Notes: generated by a model from the sequence alone, not told the origin. A stretch of 64,000 nucleotides of DNA from Nocardioides ginsengisegetis (GCF_014138045.1 NZ_JACGXA010000001.1:1535001-1599000); one strand, 5' to 3'. Positions 12,410 to 22,760 are shown, numbered from the stretch's first letter. A program made the numbers and translations.

Positions 12410-14869
12410 TCAGCCGCGGGCGCGGAGCACGCGGGCCAGGGTGTCGGTCCCGGTGAGGAGCGTGGCCCGGACCGTCGGGTCGACGCCCTCGTCGGTGGCG
12501 ATCTTCCGGGCGCGGTCCAGGAACTCCTGGTCGCCGGTGGTCGGGAACATCGCGCGCAGGGTGCCGCCGACGGTCATCATCCCGCCGCCGGTCTGCACGT
12601 CGCTGACCCAGTCGAGGTAGCGCTGGGTCCACGGGAGCATCAGCTCGCCCTGCACGGGGCGCCAGAAGGACTGGGCGACGCCCACCATCATGGGACCGAC
12701 GGGGACCGAGCGCTTCTCGAAGATCGCCTCCCACGCCTCGGCCTTGGCCGCCTCGTCGGGACGCGCGGCCGTCACGCCCAGCGCCCGGACTGCTGCCTCC
12801 GGGTCCGGGTCGCGCTCCAGCAGCGCCTCGACCTCGGCGGCGTCGTACGTCCCGAGGGCAGCGCGCCGGGCGAGCACCCGCCAGGCCAGGTCGTTGTCCT
12901 CGGTGGCCGCCTTGTCCAGCAGCGCGAAGTGGTCCTCGGAGGTGGCCGAGGCGGCCAGCGTGCGCAGCGCCGGCGCCCGGTGCTCGGGGTCCTCGGCGAG
13001 CTCAGCGGCGACCGCTGCCAGCCGGGCGAGGGCGGTGGGGACGGCGACCGGTGCGCTCCACTGGTCGGCCGCACGGAGCGCCATCGCGAGGAACGGCTCG
13101 ACCACGCCGGCGCTGCGCTCGCTGGCCAGCACGTCGAGGACGCAGGTGAGCAGCTCGTCGGTGGACAACTCGCCCTTGACCAGCATGTCCCAGGCGGTCG
13201 AGACCGCGACGGCACGCGAGAGCGGGTCGGGCAGCTGGCCCGCGGACTCCAGGAGGACGCGCAGCGACCGCTCGTCGGGGCGCACGGCCGCGAACGCGAG
13301 GTCCGAGTCGTTGAGCAGGTAGAGGTCCGCCTCGGGCAGCCCGTCGACGGCGGTGCGGGGCCCCGTGGTCTCGACGTACGCCGTCCCGGCCTTCTCCAGC
13401 GCCTCGCCGTTGCGCTGGTAGACGCCGATCTCGAGGTGGTGGGGGCGGGCGTCCTCGCCGCCGGGTCCGGTGGCCAGGATCTCCCGCCCGCGCATCGCGA
13501 GGGTGTCGGTGCCGGCGCGGTCGAACCACTGGGTCGTCCAGGACGACAGGTCACGCCCGGCGGCGGTGCCGACGGCGGACATGAGGTCGTGGAGGCGGGT
13601 GTTGCCCCACGCGTGGTCGCGGAAGTAGGCGCGCAGCCCCTCGACAAAGGCGTCCTCGCCCACGTAGGCCACCAGCTGCTTGAGGACGCTCTCGCCCTTG
13701 ACGTAGGTGATCGCGTCGAAGTTGGCCATCGCCTGGGCGACGTTCGGCACGTCGCCGCGGATCGGGTGGGAGGCAGGGCCCATGTCGACCTGGTAGCCGG
13801 TGAGCTTGCTGGCGGCGAGGAACGTCGCCCAGCCATCGGTGTACTGGGTGGCGTTGACGCTGGCCCAGGTGGCAGCCCAGGACGCGAACGCCTCGTTGAG
13901 CCACAGGTCGTCCCACCACTGCATCGTCACGAGGTCGCCGAACCACATGTGCGCCATCTCGTGCAGCAGGACCGAGGCGACCAGCGCCTTCTGCCCGTGG
14001 GTCGGTGCGCTGCGGAACAGGACCGAGTCGGTCCAGGTGACACAGCCCCAGTTCTCCATGGCGCCGCCCATGCCGGGGACGAAGACCTGGTCGTAGCGCT
14101 CCTGGGGGAACGGCTGGCCGAAGCGCTCGCCGAAGAACGCCAGGCCGCGCTCGGTGGTGTCGAGGAGGTCCGCGGCGTCCCGCTCGAGGTACTGCTTGAG
14201 CGACTGCCGGCAGTAGAGGCCGAGGCTGTGGCCGCCGCGCTGCTCGCGGATCTCGTGGAACGGGCCGGCGTTGACGACCACGACGTACGTCGACAGCCGG
14301 GGCGTGTCCGGGAACCGCCACACCCTGCCCCCGTCGTCGAGGTCCTCGACCGAGTCGGGGGCCCCGTTGCTGGTGACCGTCCACGACTCGGGGGCCGACA
14401 CGGTGAAGGCGTGCGGCGCCTTCAGGTCCGGCTGGTCGAAGCACGCCCACGCGCGGCGCGCGTCGTCGGGCTCGAAGGACGTCCAGACGTAGACGAGCTT
14501 GTCGGAGGGGTCGACGGTGCGCAGGATGCCGGCGCCGGAGCCGGTGTCGGACTGCGCGGCGTGCACGAGCAGGACGTTGTCGGCGGCCAGGTCGGGCAGC
14601 GGGATGCGCCCCTCGGCCACCGTCGAGAGGTCGAGCTCGCGGCCGTTGAGGGTGGCGCTGCGGACCTCGGCGGCGCAGTCGACGAACGTCGAGGCGCCGG
14701 GTGTCGTGCAGCGGAACGCGATGCGGGAGACCGACTCGAGCACCTCGCCCTCGAACAGCCCGCGCAGGTCCACGGCGATGTCGTAGCGATCGACGTCGAG
14801 GAGCGCGCCGCGCTCCTCGGCCTCCTCGCGGGTCAGGCTCTTCGCGTCCACGTTCCCGGCCTCGGTCAT
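12410..14869 (-). CDS. pepN: aminopeptidase N (M1 family metallopeptidase)
   Basis: A protein of 819 aa. It is a zinc aminopeptidase that removes N-terminal residues from peptides in the cytoplasm. The exopeptidase motif GGAMEN is at about 268-273, the zinc site HEMAH at 303-307 and the third ligand E326 in WLNEAF. The long C-terminal half is the helical ERAP1-like domain usual for actinobacterial PepN. The ATG at 14869 has GGAGGG 5 nt upstream; the frame is open further upstream but that part runs antisense to the Nudix gene. It is divergent from the Nudix gene, with 63 bp between the starts. Confidence 0.95.
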   Translation of the reverse strand: MTEAGNVDAKSLTREEAEERGALLDVDRYDIAVDLRGLFEGEVLESVSRIAFRCTTPGASTFVDCAAEVRSATLNGRELDLSTVAEGRIPLPDLAADNVLLVHAAQSDTGSGAGILRTVDPSDKLVYVWTSFEPDDARRAWACFDQPDLKAPHAFTVSAPESWTVTSNGAPDSVEDLDDGGRVWRFPDTPRLSTYVVVVNAGPFHEIREQRGGHSLGLYCRQSLKQYLERDAADLLDTTERGLAFFGERFGQPFPQERYDQVFVPGMGGAMENWGCVTWTDSVLFRSAPTHGQKALVASVLLHEMAHMWFGDLVTMQWWDDLWLNEAFASWAATWASVNATQYTDGWATFLAASKLTGYQVDMGPASHPIRGDVPNVAQAMANFDAITYVKGESVLKQLVAYVGEDAFVEGLRAYFRDHAWGNTRLHDLMSAVGTAAGRDLSSWTTQWFDRAGTDTLAMRGREILATGPGGEDARPHHLEIGVYQRNGEALEKAGTAYVETTGPRTAVDGLPEADLYLLNDSDLAFAAVRPDERSLRVLLESAGQLPDPLSRAVAVSTAWDMLVKGELSTDELLTCVLDVLASERSAGVVEPFLAMALRAADQWSAPVAVPTALARLAAVAAELAEDPEHRAPALRTLAASATSEDHFALLDKAATEDNDLAWRVLARRAALGTYDAAEVEALLERDPDPEAAVRALGVTAARPDEAAKAEAWEAIFEKRSVPVGPMMVGVAQSFWRPVQGELMLPWTQRYLDWVSDVQTGGGMMTVGGTLRAMFPTTGDQEFLDRARKIATDEGVDPTVRATLLTGTDTLARVLRARG

Positions 14870-14932
14870 GCGCGTCCCTCCATGGGATCTGTCCTCCGTT
14901 GGTCTGTCGGAGGGCACGGTAGCGTCACGGCC

Positions 14933-15535
14933 ATGTCGACGCCTCCCCCTTCCCTGGCCGACGCGCCCGCCGCCTGGCCGATCGACCGGTCGGAGGACCT
15001 GCACCGCGACGGGTGGGTCATGGCGCTCCGGCAGGACTGGCTGCGACGTCCGGGACACCCCACCGAGGAGCCCTTCCGGCGGGTCGTCCTCGAGCACCCC
15101 GGAGCGGTCGTGATCCTGGCGCTGGACGAGGACGAGCGCGTCTTCTGCCTCCGGCAGTACCGCCACCCCGCCCGCCGGGTCTTCGTCGAGATTCCGGCCG
15201 GGTTGTGCGACGTCGAGGGGGAGGACCCCGTCGAGGTGGCCAAGCGCGAGCTGGCCGAGGAGGCGGGTCTCACGGCAGGGGAGTGGACCCATCTGACCTC
15301 TGCCTGGTCCTCGCCGGGCATCTCCGAGGAGCAGATGCACTTCTACCTGGCTCGCGACCTGCGGCCCGTCGGCCGCGGGGACTTCGTGCCCGAGCACGAG
15401 GAGGCCGAGATGGAGACCTTCTGGGCGCCGTACGACGACGTGCTGGCCGCCGTGCTCGACGGGCGGGTCGCCGACGCTCCGGTGGCCCTGGCGGTGCTGT
15501 TCGCGCGGGCGAAGGGGCTCGCCGGCACTGGGTGA
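14933..15535 (+). CDS. Nudix hydrolase, ADP-ribose pyrophosphatase-like
   Basis: A protein of 200 aa with a Nudix fold. The Nudix helix reads EVAKRELAEEAGL (about residues 102-114) and the preceding EIPAGLCDVEGED segment is typical of ADP-ribose pyrophosphatases, as is the PGISEEQMHFYLA region. It probably hydrolyses ADP-ribose or a related nucleoside diphosphate. The spacing between the Nudix glycine and the first glutamate is one residue longer than the textbook pattern. It is transcribed away from pepN. Confidence 0.88.
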   Translation: MSTPPPSLADAPAAWPIDRSEDLHRDGWVMALRQDWLRRPGHPTEEPFRRVVLEHPGAVVILALDEDERVFCLRQYRHPARRVFVEIPAGLCDVEGEDPVEVAKRELAEEAGLTAGEWTHLTSAWSSPGISEEQMHFYLARDLRPVGRGDFVPEHEEAEMETFWAPYDDVLAAVLDGRVADAPVALAVLFARAKGLAGTG

Positions 15536-15630
15536 CCAGTGAGACACCGCCACCGTGGCGCGGCTCATGGCGCCGGTCGTCGGGGTGTGCCAGTGTTTCG
15601 GCCACACACGGGGGAACGAGGTGGCTCGAC

Positions 15631-16485
15631 GTGCTGGTGACGTTCTGCGGCGTACGCGGCTCGACGCCTGCCCCCGGCGCGCCCTTCGTGCGCTACGGCG
15701 GACAGACGTCGTGCGTCGCGCTGTCGGTGGGCCAAGAGCCCCCGCACCTGCTGCTGGACGCCGGCACCGGCCTGATCGCGGTGACGCCGCTGCTCGGCGG
15801 CGAGCCCTTCGACGGCTCGATCCTGGTCGGTCACCTGCACTGGGACCACACGCACGGCATGCCGTTCTTCGCGGGCGGCACCGCCGCCGGGAGCCGCGTG
15901 GCGATCCACATCCCGGAGCAGGGTGACGACGCCGAGCGGGTGCTCGAGCGGGCGATCTCGCCCCCGCACTTCCCGGTCACCCCGTCCGTGCTCGGCCCCG
16001 GCTGGTCCTTCACCGGGCTCGAGGAGGGCACCCACGCCGTCGAGGGCTACGACGTGCTGGCCCGCGAGATCCCGCACAAGGGCGGCCGCGCGTTCGGCTA
16101 CCGGGTGACGCGCGACGGCGCCTCGATCGCCTACCTGTCCGACCACAGCCCGACCGCCTACGGCCCCGGTCCCGACGGGCTGGGGGAGCGGCACGAGGCT
16201 GCCCTGGCCCTCGCCGACGGCGTGGACGTGCTCATCCACGACTCCCAGCACCTCGCCGCGCAGTTCCCCGGAGTGGAGTTCCTGGGGCACGCGAGCGTCG
16301 AGTACGCCGTCGAACTGGCCCGCGAGGCCGGCGCTCGGGCCTACGCCCTCTTCCACCACGACCCGGGCCGCACCGACGACCAGATCGACGAGATCGTGGA
16401 GCACGCGCGCAAGGTGGCCGGGGACGACCTCGAGGTGTTCGGCGCCTACGAGGGCCTCGTCCTCGACCTCGGCGCACGTCGGTAG
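15631..16485 (+). CDS. MBL fold metallo-hydrolase
   Basis: A protein of 284 aa of the metallo-beta-lactamase superfamily. It opens with VTFCGVRGSTPAPG, typical of the phosphodiesterase/RNase Z-like branch. The metal motif HLHWDHTHG is at about residues 71-79, followed by an LSDHSPTAYG segment with an aspartate ligand and a late LFHHDPGRTD histidine pair. The substrate is unknown. Similar proteins are annotated as cyclic-nucleotide phosphodiesterase-like, but nothing here proves that. The GTG at 15631 was chosen because it sits about 7 nt after GAACGAGG and begins at the conserved N-terminal strand. Confidence 0.8.
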   Translation: MLVTFCGVRGSTPAPGAPFVRYGGQTSCVALSVGQEPPHLLLDAGTGLIAVTPLLGGEPFDGSILVGHLHWDHTHGMPFFAGGTAAGSRVAIHIPEQGDDAERVLERAISPPHFPVTPSVLGPGWSFTGLEEGTHAVEGYDVLAREIPHKGGRAFGYRVTRDGASIAYLSDHSPTAYGPGPDGLGERHEAALALADGVDVLIHDSQHLAAQFPGVEFLGHASVEYAVELAREAGARAYALFHHDPGRTDDQIDEIVEHARKVAGDDLEVFGAYEGLVLDLGARR

Positions 16486-16565
16486 CACGTCCGAGGCTCT
16501 CTCGGAGTAATGTCTCGGCGTCGTCTCAACGAGGTGGCGGCAGACATGGATGCGAGGGAGCTCAG

Positions 16566-17690
16566 GTGAAGGTCGGCGTTCCGAAGGAAGTCAAGAACCA
16601 CGAGTACCGGGTGGCCATCACGCCGATCGGCGTGCACGAGCTCACCGCGCACGGTCACGAGGTCTTCATCGAGACCGGCGCGGGTGTCGGTTCCTCGATC
16701 ACCGACGAGGAGTACGTCGCTTCCGGTGCCACGATCGTCCCGGACGCCGACGCTGCGTGGGGCACCGACGGCTCGATCGACATGGTGCTCAAGGTCAAGG
16801 AGCCCGTGGCGGAGGAGTACCACCGGATGCGGGAGGGCCTGACCCTCTTCACCTACCTGCACCTGGCCGCGGACAAGCCGCTGACCGAGGAGCTGCTCGA
16901 GCGCAAGGTCACCGGCATCGCCTACGAGACGGTCCAGCTGCCCTCGGGCGGGCTGCCGTTGCTCTACCCGATGTCGGAGGTCGCCGGCTGCCTGGCGCCC
17001 CAGGTCGGCGCCTACTCGCTGCTCAAGGCCCAGGGCGGCCGGGGCGTGCTGATGGGTGGCGTGGGTGGTGTCGCGAACGCCAAGGTCGTCATCATCGGCG
17101 CCGGCGTCTCGGGGCAGAACGCCGCGAACATCGCGCTGGGCATGGGTGCCGACGTGACGCTGCTGGACACCGACCTGGACAAGCTGCGGATGTCGTTCTG
17201 GCGCTACAACAACCGGGTCCACGGGCTGGCCTCGTCGAAGCTGGCGATCGAGCAGCAGGTCACCGAGGCCGACATGGTCATCGGTGCGGTGCTGATCCCG
17301 GGTGCCAAGGCGCCCAAGCTGGTCACCAACGACCTGGTCGCGGCGATGAAGCCGGGCTCGGTGCTGGTCGACATCGCGGTCGACCAGGGTGGCTGCTTCG
17401 AGGACACCCACGCGACCACGCACGCGGACCCGACCTACCAGGTGCACAACTCGACGTTCTACTGCGTGGCGAACATGCCCGGCGCGGTGCCGAACACCTC
17501 GACCTACGCGCTGACCAACGCGACGATGCCGTACGCCGTGGCGCTGGCCAACAAGGGCTGGGCCCAGGCGTGCCGCGACGACCAGTCGCTGGCGCTGGGC
17601 CTGAACACCCACGCGGGTGACCTGACCAACGGTCCGGTCGGCGAGGCCGTCGACATCGACGTGGTGTCGCTCGACAAGGTGCTCGCCTGA
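16566..17690 (+). CDS. ald: alanine dehydrogenase
   Basis: A protein of 374 aa catalysing the reversible NAD-dependent deamination of L-alanine to pyruvate and ammonia. N-terminal signature [23 protein letters not shown]-binding [20 protein letters not shown] in the Rossmann domain (about 175-195). The length matches characterised enzymes. It starts with GTG. The stop overlaps the presumed CTG start of xerD by 4 bp (CTGA). Confidence 0.96.
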   Translation: MKVGVPKEVKNHEYRVAITPIGVHELTAHGHEVFIETGAGVGSSITDEEYVASGATIVPDADAAWGTDGSIDMVLKVKEPVAEEYHRMREGLTLFTYLHLAADKPLTEELLERKVTGIAYETVQLPSGGLPLLYPMSEVAGCLAPQVGAYSLLKAQGGRGVLMGGVGGVANAKVVIIGAGVSGQNAANIALGMGADVTLLDTDLDKLRMSFWRYNNRVHGLASSKLAIEQQVTEADMVIGAVLIPGAKAPKLVTNDLVAAMKPGSVLVDIAVDQGGCFEDTHATTHADPTYQVHNSTFYCVANMPGAVPNTSTYALTNATMPYAVALANKGWAQACRDDQSLALGLNTHAGDLTNGPVGEAVDIDVVSLDKVLA

Positions 17691-18643
17691 CCAGCAACCT
17701 GCAGCGGGCGGTCCGCACCTATCTCGACCACCTCTCGGTCGAGCGAGGGCTGGCCGCCAACACGCTGACGTCGTACCGCCGTGACCTGCGGCGCTACCAG
17801 CAGTACCTCGCGGCGGCCGGCATCGACGACCTCGGAGGCATCTCCGAGGCGACGGTGTCCGGCTTCCTCATGCGGCTGCGCGAGGGCGACGCCGAGCACC
17901 CGCCGCTGAGCTCCACGTCGGCGGCCCGCACGGTGGTGGCCGTCCGCGGCTTCCACAAGTTCGCCGTGCGCGACGGGCTGGCCACGGCCGACCCGGCGAG
18001 CGCGGTCAAGCCGCCGGCACCCGCCAAGCGGCTGCCCAAGGCGCTGCCGCTCTCCGACGTCGAGGCCATCCTCGAGGCGGCCGGGGCGGCGGGCACCACG
18101 CTGGCGCTGCGCGACCGGGCCCTGCTCGAGGTGCTCTACGGCACCGGCGCGCGGATCTCCGAGGCCGTCGGGCTCGACGTGGACGACCTCGACTGGGGTG
18201 CGTCCGGGGTCGACGGGACCGTGCTGCTGCGCGGCAAGGGCAGCAAGGAGCGCATCGTGCCCGTCGGGTCCTACGCGCGGGAGGCGGTCGACGCCTACCT
18301 CGTGCGGGGCCGGCCGGAGCTGGTCTCGGCAGTCTCGAACACGGGGAAGCTCGGCCCGGGGGGTGCGTTGTTCCTCAACGCCCGCGGCGGCCGCCTGTCC
18401 CGGCAGTCGGCCTGGGCGGTGCTCGTCAAGGCCGCCGAGAAGGCCGGGGTGACGCGCGACGTCTCGCCCCACACGCTGCGCCACTCCTTCGCCACCCACC
18501 TGCTCGACGGCGGCGCCGACGTACGCGTCGTCCAGGAGCTCCTGGGGCACGCGTCGGTGACGACCACGCAGGTCTACACCCTGGTGACCGTCGACAACCT
18601 GCGCGAGGTCTTCGCGACCGCGCACCCCCGGGCGCGCGAGTGA
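17687..18643 (+). CDS. xerD: site-specific tyrosine recombinase XerD, probable CTG start
   Basis: A protein of about 318 aa. XerD acts with XerC at dif to resolve chromosome dimers. The SAM-like N-terminal domain begins [23 protein letters not shown], followed by catalytic arginine [10 protein letters not shown], lysine [30 protein letters not shown] and the tyrosine in QVYT. The frame has no ATG, GTG or TTG before codon 57 (GTG 17855), which would delete most of the core-binding domain. The CTG at 17687 overlaps the ald stop as CTGA with AAGGTG (17676-17681) five bases upstream, so it is the best start; CTG 17699 is the other candidate. The stop overlaps the helicase start. Confidence 0.88.
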   Translation: MTSNLQRAVRTYLDHLSVERGLAANTLTSYRRDLRRYQQYLAAAGIDDLGGISEATVSGFLMRLREGDAEHPPLSSTSAARTVVAVRGFHKFAVRDGLATADPASAVKPPAPAKRLPKALPLSDVEAILEAAGAAGTTLALRDRALLEVLYGTGARISEAVGLDVDDLDWGASGVDGTVLLRGKGSKERIVPVGSYAREAVDAYLVRGRPELVSAVSNTGKLGPGGALFLNARGGRLSRQSAWAVLVKAAEKAGVTRDVSPHTLRHSFATHLLDGGADVRVVQELLGHASVTTTQVYTLVTVDNLREVFATAHPRARE

Positions 18644-21174
18644 GCTGGGTCCCGCGGACCGGCGACGCCGACGCGGTCTACGACGCGTTCACGGGCTGGG
18701 TCGACGGACAGGGCCTCGAGCTCTACCCGCACCAGGACGAAGCGGTCTTCGAGCTGCTGGCCGGCAGCAACGTCATCCTCGCGACCCCCACGGGCTCCGG
18801 GAAGTCGATGGTCGCGATCGCGGCCCACGCTGCCGCGCTCGCCTCGGACCGGGTGAGCTTCTACACCGCTCCCATCAAGGCGCTGGTGAGCGAGAAGTTC
18901 TTCGCGCTGTGCGAGGTCTTCGGCGCCGACAACGTCGGCATGCTGACCGGCGACGCGTCGGTCAACGCCGATGCCCCGATCATCTGCTGCACCGCCGAGG
19001 TGCTGGCCAACATCGCCCTCCGCGAGGGGGCCGACGGGGACGTCGGCCTCGTCGTCATGGACGAGTTCCACTTCTACGCCGAGCCTGACCGCGGCTGGGC
19101 CTGGCAGGTGCCGTTGCTGACGCTGCCGCAGGCGCAGTTCCTGCTGATGTCCGCGACGCTCGGCGACGTCACGCCGTTCGTGGACGACCTGACGCGCCGC
19201 AACGGGCGCGCCACCGCTGTCGTGGACGACGCCGAGCGCCCGGTGCCGCTGACGTTCTCGTGGGCCATGACGCCGCTGCCAGAGACGCTGGAGGAGCTCG
19301 TCACCACCAACCAGGCGCCGGTCTACGTCGTGCACTTCACGCAGAAGGACGCCGTCGAGCACGCCACGTCGCTGCTGAACGTGACGTGGATCAAGAAGCC
19401 GGAAGGCATGTCCGAGCGGCTCGCCGGCTTCCGGTTCGGCGCGGGCTTCGGCAAGACGCTCGGCAAGCTGCTGCGCCGGGGGATCGGCGTCCACCACGCC
19501 GGCATGCTGCCGCGCTACCGGCGGCTCGTCGAGCAGCTCGCCCAGGCGGGGGTGCTGCGCGTCATCTGCGGCACCGACACCCTCGGTGTCGGCATCAACG
19601 TGCCGATCCGGACCGTGCTGTTCACCGGGCTGGCGAAGTTCGACGGCAACCGGTCTCGGATCCTGCGGACGCGGGAGTTCATGCAGATCGCCGGGCGCGC
19701 CGGCCGCGCCGGCTACGACACCGCCGGGTACGTCGTGGTGCAGGCGCCCGAGCACGTCATCGAGAACGAGAAGGCCAAGGCGAAGGTGGCCGCCCGCCAG
19801 GCGGCCGGCAAGAAGAACTCCAAGGCGCAGCTGAGGAAGCCGCCCGAGGGCACCGTCGTGTGGACCGAGCAGACCTACGACAAGCTGGTCGCGGGGGAGC
19901 CCGAGGCTCTGGTCAGCCGGATGAAGGTCGACAACTCGATGCTCATCAACGTGCTGGCCCGCGAGGAGGACGCGTTCCCGGTCCTGCGCCGGCTGCTCAC
20001 CGACAACCACGAGGACCGGCGGGGCCAGCTGCGTCTGTCCCGGCGTGCCCTCCGGCTCGCCCGGTCCCTGCAGCGCTCCGGCGTGCTCACCCGGCTCGAC
20101 GAGGTCGACGAGCACGGCCGCCGGTTCGTGCTGGCCGTCGACCTCCCCGACGACTTCGCGCTCAACCAGCTGCTCGCCCACTTCGCCCTGGCCGCCTTCG
20201 ACGTGCTGGACCCGGAGTCTGAGACCTACACCCTCGACATCGTCTCGGTGGTCGAGGCCGTGCTGGAGGGGCCGCGGCAGATCCTGATGGCCCAGCAGTT
20301 CACCGCGCGGGGCGAGGCCGTCGCCGAGATGAAGGCCGACGGGCTGGAGTACGAGGAGCGGATGGCGCTCCTGGACGAGATCACCTGGCCCCAGCCCCTC
20401 GCCGAGCTGCTGGGAGCGACGTACGAGATCTATCGCGGGACGCACCCCTGGCTGCCCGAGGACGCGCTGGCCCCGAAGTCGATCGTGCGCGAGATGTGGG
20501 AGCAGGGGATGAGCTTCACCGACTTCGTCGGGCGCTACCAGCTCGCCCGGTCCGAGGGGCTGGTGCTGCGCTACCTCACCGACGCCTACCGGACGATCCG
20601 GCAGACCGTGCCCGAGGCGCACCGCACCCCCGAGCTGGACGACCTGTCGGAGTGGCTGGGGGAGACGATCCGGCAGACCGACTCCTCGCTGCTCGACGAG
20701 TGGGAGGCGCTCACCGACCCCGGGCACGTGCGGCCCGACGTGGCGCACCACGCGCCACCGCCCACGCCCCGCCCGATCTCCGCCCAGGAGCGGCCGTTCC
20801 GGGTGATGGTGCGCAACGCCATGTTCCGCCGGGTCGAGCTGGTGGAGAGCGACGACCTGGACGGGCTGATGCGGCTCGAGCGGCAGGCCGCGGACCGCAC
20901 CGACCCGCCGCTGGAGGTCGTGATGACCCGGTCGTTGTGGGACGCCGCGATCGAGGACTACTACGCCGAGCACGACCGGCTGCTGGTCGACTCCGACGCG
21001 CGGGGGCCGTCCCTGCTGCAGGTGACGGTCGAGGGTCGCCGCTGGAAGGTCCGGCAGACGCTCCACGACCCCGAGGGGCACCACGACTGGGTGATCGACG
21101 GGGTGGTCGACCTCGACGCCTCCGACGAGGCGGGGGAGCTCGTGCTGCTCACCGAGGCGATGCACCGCCTCTAG
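18640..21174 (+). CDS. superfamily II DEAD/DEAH-type RNA helicase with DUF3516 domain
   Basis: A protein of 844 aa. Walker [10 protein letters not shown] is at about residues 48-56, motif II is MDEFHFY (a DEFH variant), motif III is LMSATLG and motif VI is [10 protein letters not shown] in the second RecA domain. The C-terminal 450 residues match the actinobacterial DUF3516 extension, with a [21 protein letters not shown] block. It resembles Ski2-like helicases and may act in RNA processing or decay; the substrate is not known. The GTG start overlaps the xerD stop by 4 bp. Confidence 0.9.
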   Translation: MSWVPRTGDADAVYDAFTGWVDGQGLELYPHQDEAVFELLAGSNVILATPTGSGKSMVAIAAHAAALASDRVSFYTAPIKALVSEKFFALCEVFGADNVGMLTGDASVNADAPIICCTAEVLANIALREGADGDVGLVVMDEFHFYAEPDRGWAWQVPLLTLPQAQFLLMSATLGDVTPFVDDLTRRNGRATAVVDDAERPVPLTFSWAMTPLPETLEELVTTNQAPVYVVHFTQKDAVEHATSLLNVTWIKKPEGMSERLAGFRFGAGFGKTLGKLLRRGIGVHHAGMLPRYRRLVEQLAQAGVLRVICGTDTLGVGINVPIRTVLFTGLAKFDGNRSRILRTREFMQIAGRAGRAGYDTAGYVVVQAPEHVIENEKAKAKVAARQAAGKKNSKAQLRKPPEGTVVWTEQTYDKLVAGEPEALVSRMKVDNSMLINVLAREEDAFPVLRRLLTDNHEDRRGQLRLSRRALRLARSLQRSGVLTRLDEVDEHGRRFVLAVDLPDDFALNQLLAHFALAAFDVLDPESETYTLDIVSVVEAVLEGPRQILMAQQFTARGEAVAEMKADGLEYEERMALLDEITWPQPLAELLGATYEIYRGTHPWLPEDALAPKSIVREMWEQGMSFTDFVGRYQLARSEGLVLRYLTDAYRTIRQTVPEAHRTPELDDLSEWLGETIRQTDSSLLDEWEALTDPGHVRPDVAHHAPPPTPRPISAQERPFRVMVRNAMFRRVELVESDDLDGLMRLERQAADRTDPPLEVVMTRSLWDAAIEDYYAEHDRLLVDSDARGPSLLQVTVEGRRWKVRQTLHDPEGHHDWVIDGVVDLDASDEAGELVLLTEAMHRL

Positions 21175-21188
21175 GTAGGCTCGACCGC

Positions 21189-21488
21189 ATGTCGCACAAG
21201 GCCGTGGCCGAGATCGCCCTCAACGAGTCCGAGAGCCGCTACGAGGCGTACGTCGGGGGTGAGCTGGCCGGGTTCGCCGAGTACGAGATCGACGACGAGC
21301 GGATCGTCTTCACCCACACCGAGGTCGCCGACGCGTTCGAGGGGCAGGGCGTCGCCGGTCAGCTGGCGCGCACAGCCCTCGACGACGTACGCGCGTCGGG
21401 GAAGTACCGCGTCGTGCCGCGCTGCCCCTACATCAAGAAGTGGATCGACAAGCACCCCGACTACCAGGACCTCGTCCACCCGCACTGA
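21189..21488 (+). CDS. GNAT family N-acetyltransferase, small YidJ/GTL3B-like type
   Basis: A protein of 99 aa. The EVADAFEGQGVAGQLARTALDDVR segment carries the acetyl-CoA binding signature (Q/R-x-x-G-x-G/A) and the VVPRCPYIKKWIDKHPDYQDL ending is typical of the short DUF1248/GNAT_acetyltransf_3-like group. It probably transfers an acetyl group from acetyl-CoA to an unknown acceptor. It lies 14 bp after the helicase and may be in its operon. It is the last gene before the parA promoter region. Confidence 0.88.
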   Translation: MSHKAVAEIALNESESRYEAYVGGELAGFAEYEIDDERIVFTHTEVADAFEGQGVAGQLARTALDDVRASGKYRVVPRCPYIKKWIDKHPDYQDLVHPH

Positions 21489-21535
21489 CTTTCCACGGCC
21501 CGTCGACGGCGTGGCGCAACCGCGACACCCCGAAG

Positions 21536-21556
21536 TTGTGCACAGACTTGTCCACA
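21536..21556. promoter_or_regulatory. pair of DnaA-box-like 9-mers upstream of parA
   Basis: TTGTGCACA at 21536-21544 and TTGTCCACA at 21548-21556 stand in the same orientation, 12 bp apart. TTGTCCACA is the high-GC actinobacterial DnaA-box consensus and the first differs by one base. They are in the 246-bp gap before parA, not at an origin (no dnaA or dnaN is nearby), so they may let DnaA regulate the chromosome-segregation operon. Binding is inferred from motif match only. Confidence 0.55.
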
Positions 21557-21668
21557 GGCAGCGCTCGTCCTGTGCAGTTGAGCGTGGACGGCTACACACG
21601 TCATCAACAGATTTCCCCTGCAGGCTGGGGGAATCGGGGTTCGTGTTGTTCGCGTCGGAGGTCGGGTC

Positions 21669-21713
21669 TAGTGTCGCCCGCGTGCTCGGCAGTTGTCGCC
21701 GAGTCGACAATTG
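21669..21713 (+). promoter_or_regulatory. candidate parA promoter with overlapping operator dyad
   Basis: TAGTGT at 21669-21674 fits an actinobacterial -10 hexamer (TANNNT). Just downstream lies a near-perfect 9-bp dyad, CAGTTGTCG (21690-21698) and CGACAATTG (21705-21713), separated by 6 nt with one mismatch. Its position near the expected transcription start, about 20-45 bp before the parA ATG, suggests a repressor site. No clear -35 could be assigned. Confidence 0.4.
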
Positions 21714-21734
21714 CTCAAGGGCGAGGAGCAGCAC

Positions 21735-22760
21735 ATGGGCACAGGCGGTTCGTTCCCCGGATTCCCCGGCCACACCGGACTGCCCGGTGGCCCCGGCCTC
21801 GCTGCTGGAGCAGCCCACGAGATGCCTCCTCTCGTCCGCACGCCCGTCCCTTCCCCCACAGAAACGGCCACCGTGAGCGACCCCCTCCCGTTCGAGCGCC
21901 CCACGACCACCAAGGAGCAGGAGATCGGCCCCACCGGGCGCCCGATGCCCGACTTCCCCGAGCCCCAGCCGGTCGGCACCCGCGGCCGCGCGCGCGTCGT
22001 GTCGATGTGCAACCAGAAGGGCGGCGTCGGCAAGACCACGACCACCATCAACCTGGGTGCCTCGCTCGCGGAGTACGGCCGCAAGGTGCTGTTGGTCGAC
22101 TTCGACCCGCAGGGCTCGCTCTCGGTCGGCCTGGGGCTCAACCCGCACGAGATGGACCTGACGGTCTACAACCTGCTCATGGAGCGCGACGTCACTCTCG
22201 ACGACGTCGTCGTCCCCTCCGGCGTTCCGGGGATGGACCTGCTGCCCTCCAACATCGACCTCTCGGCCGCCGAGGTGCAGCTGGTCCACGAGGTCGCCCG
22301 TGAGCAGACCCTGCAGCGGGTGCTCGGCCCGGCCATGGAGCGCTACGACGTCATCCTCATCGACTGCCAGCCCTCGCTCGGCCTGCTGACCGTCAACGCC
22401 CTCACCGCCTCCGACGGCGTCATCGTGCCGCTGGAGTGCGAGTACTTCGCGCTGCGCGGCGTGGCCCTGCTCAAGACCACCATCGACAAGGTGCGCGAGC
22501 GGCTCAACCCCAAGCTCGAGATCGACGGCGTGCTCGGCACGATGTACGACGGCCGCACGCTGCACAGCCGCGAGGTCATGGAGCGCTTGGTGCAGGCGTG
22601 GGGCGACAAGGTGTTCCACACCGTCATCCGCCGCACCATCAAGTTCTCCGACTCGACCGTGGCCGGGGAGCCGATCACGTCGTACGCCACTGCCTCGGCC
22701 GGCGCGTCGTCGTACCGCCAGCTGGCGCGGGAGGTGCTGGCGGGTTGTCTCGACGGGTGA
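21735..22760 (+). CDS. ParA family ATPase of the scpAB operon
   Basis: A protein of 341 aa. Deviant Walker A KGGVGKT at about residues 95-101, switch motif LLVDFDPQGSLS and DVILIDCQPSLG mark the ParA/MinD family of DNA- or membrane-associated ATPases. A Gly/Pro-rich N-terminal tail of about 85 residues precedes the ATPase and looks disordered. No parB lies beside it; actinobacteria carry such a ParA directly upstream of scpA-scpB in addition to the origin-linked parAB, so a link to condensin or chromosome segregation is likely. The ATG at 21735 follows GCGAGGAG by 6 nt. The stop overlaps the next gene by 4 bp. Confidence 0.88.
   Translation: MGTGGSFPGFPGHTGLPGGPGLAAGAAHEMPPLVRTPVPSPTETATVSDPLPFERPTTTKEQEIGPTGRPMPDFPEPQPVGTRGRARVVSMCNQKGGVGKTTTTINLGASLAEYGRKVLLVDFDPQGSLSVGLGLNPHEMDLTVYNLLMERDVTLDDVVVPSGVPGMDLLPSNIDLSAAEVQLVHEVAREQTLQRVLGPAMERYDVILIDCQPSLGLLTVNALTASDGVIVPLECEYFALRGVALLKTTIDKVRERLNPKLEIDGVLGTMYDGRTLHSREVMERLVQAWGDKVFHTVIRRTIKFSDSTVAGEPITSYATASAGASSYRQLAREVLAGCLDG

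Noticed and set aside
12329..15535. Long plus-strand frame covering pepN
   Set aside because: The pepN product has clear catalytic motifs on the minus strand; the plus-strand frame is only fused by chance to the real Nudix gene at its end.
17855..18643. Shorter xerD starting at GTG 17855
   Set aside because: It would remove most of the core-binding domain, whose coding sequence continues unbroken to 17687.
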